From positions 1-20,311 of IMG/VR virus record IMGVR_UViG_3300034073_000928: a stretch of DNA of 20,311 bases. One strand, given 5' to 3'. Below, piece after piece: positions 18,498 through 20,311 of this stretch (within the stretch, counting starts at the first letter, position 1; each line of letters begins with the position of its first letter). Source of the DNA: a virus. The translations under genes were made by a program, and so were the position numbers. The notes under the pieces are model-generated. The model ran no database searches and was not told the origin of the DNA. It saw only the letters and a program-made list of their open reading frames with translations.

Positions 18498-19076
18498 TCA
18501 ATACCCGCTTACAATTCGTGCCACAACAATCGTATTCAAATTCTCAATGGCTTTATTGATGGCATCTTCAATCTGTGGCAAGCCGCGCTTCGTTGCACCG
18601 TACATCACACGCGAACGAAAACCGCCACCCGCCGACTTCACTGCACGATGCTTGTCCAAGTTCTGCACCATGCCTGCACGCGGCGATTGCGATCCAGCAC
18701 CATCAAAGACCTGCCCGCCCGCATCCATCTGTTGCAAACGCAGGATGCCAACATTCTTCCCAACAAAACGGTTTCCTGTGTAAACAATCGGCTTCACGCC
18801 ACGCGCCGCAGTAGAAGGGTTATATGGTGGCATTCGTGATTTGCCGCGACGCTCGCCTTCAATGTGCCAGCGTTGCAACGGGGAAACCATTGGAAATGAA
18901 CGCCCGACTTCTGCCGCCAAAGGCTGAGCGATTCCCTTCAATTCATCGGCTACCTTCTTGTAAAGTTCCTTATCATATTTGCGCAATTCGGCAAGGGTGT
19001 CTTTCAATCCCGTAACATCAATACGCACATCGTGCTGAAAGAAGTTGCGCTTTGATGGGTTGAAATTTTCTGCCAT
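18498..19076 (-). CDS. HK97 gp10-like tail-completion / head-tail joining protein
   Basis: The 192-residue protein has the pattern of HK97-gp10-like proteins: a first helix-strand unit with DVRIDVTGLKDTLAELRKYD, a helix with KELYKKVADELKGI, then a Ser-Phe-Pro loop and an Arg-rich stretch (GERRGKSRMPPYN). A long C-terminal helix GLPQIEDAINKAIENLN completes it. This position, between the chaperone and the tape measure genes, is less usual than upstream of the major tail protein. The alternative is a minor tail protein with a similar fold. The start has GATGGGCGCACT, a weak ribosome binding site. Confidence 0.6.
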   Translation of the reverse strand: MAENFNPSKRNFFQHDVRIDVTGLKDTLAELRKYDKELYKKVADELKGIAQPLAAEVGRSFPMVSPLQRWHIEGERRGKSRMPPYNPSTAARGVKPIVYTGNRFVGKNVGILRLQQMDAGGQVFDGAGSQSPRAGMVQNLDKHRAVKSAGGGFRSRVMYGATKRGLPQIEDAINKAIENLNTIVVARIVSGY

Positions 19077-19091
19077 AGTGCGCCCATCGTA

Positions 19092-19519
19092 CTACCTTCG
19101 TTGTCGTTGCTTTTCCGCACGATGCTTCAAATAATCAAACATCGCATCAATCATCAGATCGCCAGCATCAATCAAATGCTGTGGTGCAATTCCTGTTTCG
19201 CAAGCAAGCGCGGCAATCTGCCAATGCGCAGAATTCTTGTCGCTTACTTGCTGTCCAAAGGGATTTCACCTGCATCATTCGCACGCACTTCCACGCTTTT
19301 TACAGTAGAAACCCAATCAGGTTCAAACTTCAAAGTGGTTTTCCCCATGCGCTTTTCAGCGTGCCAAGCCAACCATGCGAGATCGGTTAGTTGCATATCG
19401 GCATCCAAGCGCACGACGCTACGCCTGCGTTCTTTTTCAAACGCAATAAAGTCGGCAAACACAGCATCAACATCTGTGGATTGACCGTTGATAAACGAAA
19501 CACGCAAATCAATTTGCAT
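19092..19519 (-). CDS. Tail assembly chaperone fusion (G-T), made by -1 frameshift
   Basis: After 88 codons of the upstream chaperone frame, a -1 shift at CCCTTTG (19262-19256) continues into a frame of 54 residues ending at 19092. That extension reads GQQVSDKNSAHWQIAALACE then TGIAPQHLID and AMFDYLKHRAEKQ, matching the second chaperone of siphophage tail operons. The 142-residue fusion is expected to bind the tape measure while the shorter form helps tail-tube assembly. The extension has no start of its own. The coordinates are for the whole shifted product. Confidence 0.82.
19244..19519 (-). CDS. Tail assembly chaperone G (unshifted product)
   Basis: The 91-residue product begins MQIDLRVSFINGQSTDVDAV and contains DFIAFEKERRRSVVRLDADM and LAWLAWHAEKRMGKTTLKFE, features of siphophage tail assembly chaperones (LAWLAWHA helix, Lys-Phe-Glu-Trp end). 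It stops shortly after the slippery site. It lies between the major tail protein and the tape measure, the usual location. The start has a good AAGGGAATTGAA ribosome binding site. Confidence 0.85.
   Translation of the reverse strand: MQIDLRVSFINGQSTDVDAVFADFIAFEKERRRSVVRLDADMQLTDLAWLAWHAEKRMGKTTLKFEPDWVSTVKSVEVRANDAGEIPLDSK
19256..19262 (-). promoter_or_regulatory. Programmed -1 frameshift slippery heptamer CCCTTTG
   Basis: The heptamer fits X XXY YYZ (C CCT TTG) in the zero frame of the chaperone gene. It allows the P- and A-site tRNAs to re-pair after a one-base backward slip. The zero frame ends at TAA four codons later, while the -1 frame stays open for 54 codons. Confidence 0.82.
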
Positions 19520-19552
19520 TTCAATTCCCTTCTAGTTTTGAATGTAAATCAA

Positions 19553-19960
19553 TCAGGAAGTGGTCTTGACCAAAGTGCCGCCCGTGAAGGTCAGCGTAAT
19601 TGGCGAAGTTGCACCAACATCGCTTGCCGCAATCGGCGTATGCGAAGCCAAATACGCACCTGAGATTGTATAGAGCGGATTATCTGCGGCAGTTGCCTGC
19701 GAACCTGCGCGAAGCGTCACGGTGGTGGTAGTTCCAACCAACGGGAAAATTGTGGCTTCCACTTCGTTCGCGGCGAAATCCTGATACAAAGTCACTTCCA
19801 AAGTGTTGTTCTGAATACCGCCGACGAATGCGCGGTTGCCACCCATCACGGTTGCATCCTGCTGTTCAATCTCATAAGTGAGCGTTGCCGCATTCATGCG
19901 GTCACTAAGGTTCACACCATTCACGGTGAAATCCACATTCTTGAAAGCGATGATTGCCAT
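19553..19960 (-). CDS. Major tail (tube) protein
   Basis: The 135-residue protein opens MAIIAFKNVDFTVNGVNLSD and includes LTYEIEQQDATVMGGN, EVTLYQDFAANEVEATIFPL, TTTTVTLRAGS and a final ITLTFTGGTLVKTTS. This all-beta pattern with LYQDFAANEVE is characteristic of actinophage and aquatic siphophage major tail proteins. Its place before the chaperones and tape measure is the standard one. It would form the tail tube as hexameric rings. Confidence 0.88.
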   Translation of the reverse strand: MAIIAFKNVDFTVNGVNLSDRMNAATLTYEIEQQDATVMGGNRAFVGGIQNNTLEVTLYQDFAANEVEATIFPLVGTTTTVTLRAGSQATAADNPLYTISGAYLASHTPIAASDVGATSPITLTFTGGTLVKTTS

Positions 19961-19962
19961 GA

Positions 19963-20133
19963 TTATTCCTGTTCTTTTGTGTCTTTGGATTTGGAAGGCT
20001 TGCTACCGATTTCAGCAATATGACCTGCTTCAATCAGCGCGGCAATGTTAGCACCGTCAAGTTGTGCTTCGCTCACAAGTGAACCCTGAGCGTGACCAAC
20101 AAGACGGGATGAAACAACTTTGAACTGTGCCAT
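19963..20133 (-). CDS. Small conserved tail-region protein, 56 aa
   Basis: The product starts MAQFKVVSSRLVGHAQGSLV and contains LDGANIAALIEAGHIAEIGS, followed by a basic/acidic tail (KPSKSKDTKEQE). The 'xVxxRLVGHxxGxxV' and 'LxGxNIxALIEAGHI' pattern is a small domain often found in phage head-tail regions. Its position upstream of the major tail protein suggests a role near the neck or early tail assembly. The ATG was preferred to an in-frame upstream start because it lies in a normal ribosome binding position after the previous stop. Confidence 0.65.
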   Translation of the reverse strand: MAQFKVVSSRLVGHAQGSLVSEAQLDGANIAALIEAGHIAEIGSKPSKSKDTKEQE

Positions 20134-20143
20134 GCCCACCATC

Positions 20144-20311
20144 TTACCCATTCACCGTTACTTGTAAAGCGACCTGCAAAAAATCTTGATCAGCCACATT
20201 TACCGAAGAAATGTTTGCGGCACTAGCAACCGTCAAAGATTGGGTTGTGCCACCCAAAGTTTCATCGCCTTCAATTGCCGCACGAATTGACTTCGCGCCA
20301 GAGTAGGCAAG
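20144..20311 (-). CDS. Probable tail terminator, C-terminal part (runs off the right edge)
   Basis: The last 55 codons are visible and read LAYSGAKSIRAAIEGDETLG followed by GTTQSLTV, then DQDFLQVALQVTVNG at the end. The pattern of Arg-Ala-x-Ile-Glu-Gly-Asp-x-x-Leu-Gly-Gly, with a closing strand of alternating Val, is typical of tail terminator proteins, the ring that caps the tail. The N-terminal part lies beyond position 20311. The assignment also rests on location just before the major tail protein. Confidence 0.6.
   Translation of the reverse strand, partial: LAYSGAKSIRAAIEGDETLGGTTQSLTVASAANISSVNVADQDFLQVALQVTVNG

Noticed and set aside
1-20311. CRISPR array, insertion sequence or integrase
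   Set aside because: No regularly spaced direct repeats with spacers, no transposase motif or terminal inverted repeats, and no tyrosine or serine recombinase signature were found on either strand.

Overview
The window reads as about half of a tailed double-stranded DNA phage genome of siphovirus type. Every credible gene lies on the minus strand, so the biological order runs from the right edge to the left edge. An actinobacterial host is likely because there is a WhiB-family regulator with the full four-cysteine signature. The Thr-rich linker behind a signal peptide and the roughly half G+C base composition would fit an aquatic actinobacterium, but that last step is inference. No integrase, repressor, terminase, portal or capsid gene is visible. 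Terminase and capsid genes probably lie beyond the two edges, next to the HNH gene cut by position 1 and the connector gene cut by position 20311.

Right part (20311 to about 12655): the tail module. In order it holds a probable tail terminator (cut), a small protein, the major tail protein, a tail assembly chaperone pair with a programmed -1 frameshift at CCCTTTG, an HK97-gp10-like protein, an 893-residue tape measure, a tail hub protein, two small structural proteins, a glycine-rich adhesin-like protein and a small virion-type protein. Middle (12583 to about 9587): a lysis module of a secreted small protein, two holin-like membrane proteins, an M15-type endolysin and a further membrane protein. 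It is followed by a helix-turn-helix protein, a metallophosphoesterase, a tiny cysteine peptide and an unknown protein, ending at a hairpin terminator candidate (9515-9550).

Left of that are two more transcription units. Each opens with the same unusual element: a -10 box, 7 nt, then a hairpin of the form TCGGG-(10 nt)-CCCGA, then a strong ribosome binding site. Unit one (9324 to 3787) is the replication and recombination module: a regulator-like protein, a SprT-like zinc protease, a YqaJ exonuclease, an ERF-like annealing protein with an SSB-like tail, WhiB, two nuclease-like proteins, a replication initiator and a secreted lytic transglycosylase. It closes at a strong terminator (3722-3754). 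Unit two (3549 to the left edge) is a string of small, often overlapping genes: zinc ribbons, membrane microproteins, a coiled coil, a DUF6378-like protein, a helix-turn-helix protein, a ParB-like protein and the HNH fragment.

The most interesting observations are: three tandem CCGAAnTTCGG iterons beside AT-rich direct repeats inside the replication initiator gene, a probable origin; the duplicated promoter plus 5'-hairpin leader; a tRNA-like three-way junction between two early genes; the frameshift site; and several very short genes (27, 23 and 51 residues) supported by start-stop overlaps.
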